This document shows, piece after piece, positions 63,748 to 64,000 of a stretch of DNA of 64,000 nucleotides. The notes beneath the pieces were generated by a model that saw only the letters and a list, made by a program, of their open reading frames with translations, had not been told where the DNA came from and ran no database searches. Location: assembly GCA_965223405.1 (NCBI GenBank), contig CBDCWO010000006.1:6696001-6760000 (forward strand), read 5' to 3'. Position 1 is the first letter of the stretch, and every line of letters starts with the position of its first letter. A program made the translations under genes and the position numbers. The stretch is from CBDCWO01 sp965223405. Lineage in GTDB: Bacteria; Bacteroidota; Bacteroidia; Chitinophagales; Saprospiraceae.

Positions 63748-64000
63748 CTACCTTCTGCGATAGCAATTCCAAACTCCAATGACTTGTTTAACTTCTTTCA
63801 CATCATGAACTCTCAAAATGCGTGCACCGTTTTGTAGTGCTACAAAATGGAGCGCACTCGTTCCGGCCAGACTCTCACTAGGTATAGTACCCAGAGGCTT
63901 GTATATCATTGATTTTCTTGAGATACCAACTAGTATAGGGTATTCTAAAAACTGAAAAGCCTGCAAATCCCTGAGAATTTGATAATTATGTTCAATCGTC
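63748..64000 (-). CDS. folP: Dihydropteroate synthase, C-terminal part (cut by window edge)
   Basis: The last about 83 residues of FolP, which condenses p-aminobenzoate with dihydropterin diphosphate in folate synthesis. Seen: PILVGISRKSMIYKPLG, the substrate-loop SRKS motif, then GTSALHFVALQNGARILRVHDVKEVKQVI, with the RVHDV motif that binds pterin phosphate. The frame runs open to the window end, so the gene starts beyond 64000. It is the next gene upstream of tamB on the same strand, about 100 bp away. Confidence 0.92.
   Translation of the reverse strand, partial: TIEHNYQILRDLQAFQFLEYPILVGISRKSMIYKPLGTIPSESLAGTSALHFVALQNGARILRVHDVKEVKQVIGVWNCYRRR

Overview
The window looks like chromosomal DNA of a Bacteroidota bacterium, probably near the Saprospiria/Lewinella side (lineage is inference). 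Supporting signs: a T9SS C-terminal sorting domain, 6-bladed beta-propeller lipoproteins, DUF4407, a UbiA-type prenyltransferase of the geranylgeranylglycerol-phosphate kind, a very large TamB, TAnnTTTG promoter boxes, and no obvious Shine-Dalgarno sequences. I see no rRNA, tRNA or CRISPR array.

Region 1 (1-29,600) is an amplified, repeat-rich accessory island built from three related blocks. The left edges of blocks B and C, and the window start (block A), carry the same RelE/ParE-type toxin-antitoxin module on the minus strand, followed by a hairpin-rich leader repeat. Block A (1-10,190) then has a solitary LuxR-type HTH protein, an O-antigen ligase/TPR protein (frameshifted), a Cys-rich exported peptide, a 6-bladed beta-propeller lipoprotein, an S9 peptidase lipoprotein, an N-acetylmuramoyl-L-alanine amidase and a signal peptidase I. 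Block B (11,480-17,000) has a decayed Cys-rich peptide, a beta-propeller lipoprotein, a formylglycine-generating-enzyme-like protein and a second signal peptidase I. An IS256-family element with 8-bp target duplications has broken the next toxin gene. Block C (18,430-28,830) repeats the first 3.79 kb of block A almost exactly, then has an intact ligase, two Cys/Trp-rich peptides, a beta-propeller lipoprotein, a glycosidase-like protein and an S9 peptidase.

Region 2 (29,600-36,900) is a visibly GC-richer RND efflux operon: a membrane-fusion lipoprotein, one intact permease, and a second permease with two frameshifts. Tandem and dispersed repeats flank it on both sides (28.8-29.5 kb and 36.9-37.9 kb).

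Region 3 (38,100-52,200) is ordinary chromosome: MscS channel, DUF1801, a T9SS-secreted FG-GAP protein, an outer-membrane protein, a methyltransferase, a double-AAA CbxX-like ATPase, ferredoxin, IscX, UbiA-type prenyltransferase, Maf, DUF4407 and DUF2891.

Region 4 (52,700-64,000) starts with a fourth, solitary peptide/beta-propeller cassette plus a membrane-anchored CxxC protein, followed by housekeeping genes mutS2, aroC, tamB-like and the C-terminal end of folP.

The main candidate for an undescribed system is the recurring unit [short exported Cys/Trp-rich peptide]-[12-bp-stem hairpin]-[6-bladed beta-propeller lipoprotein]. It occurs three times in this exact arrangement, plus one unit with a broken peptide and one unit with an extra peptide downstream. 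Envelope enzymes that could cleave, glycosylate or oxidise the peptides are associated with it. The peptide leaders recall the NVEALA-type small proteins of Bacteroides, but the function is unknown.
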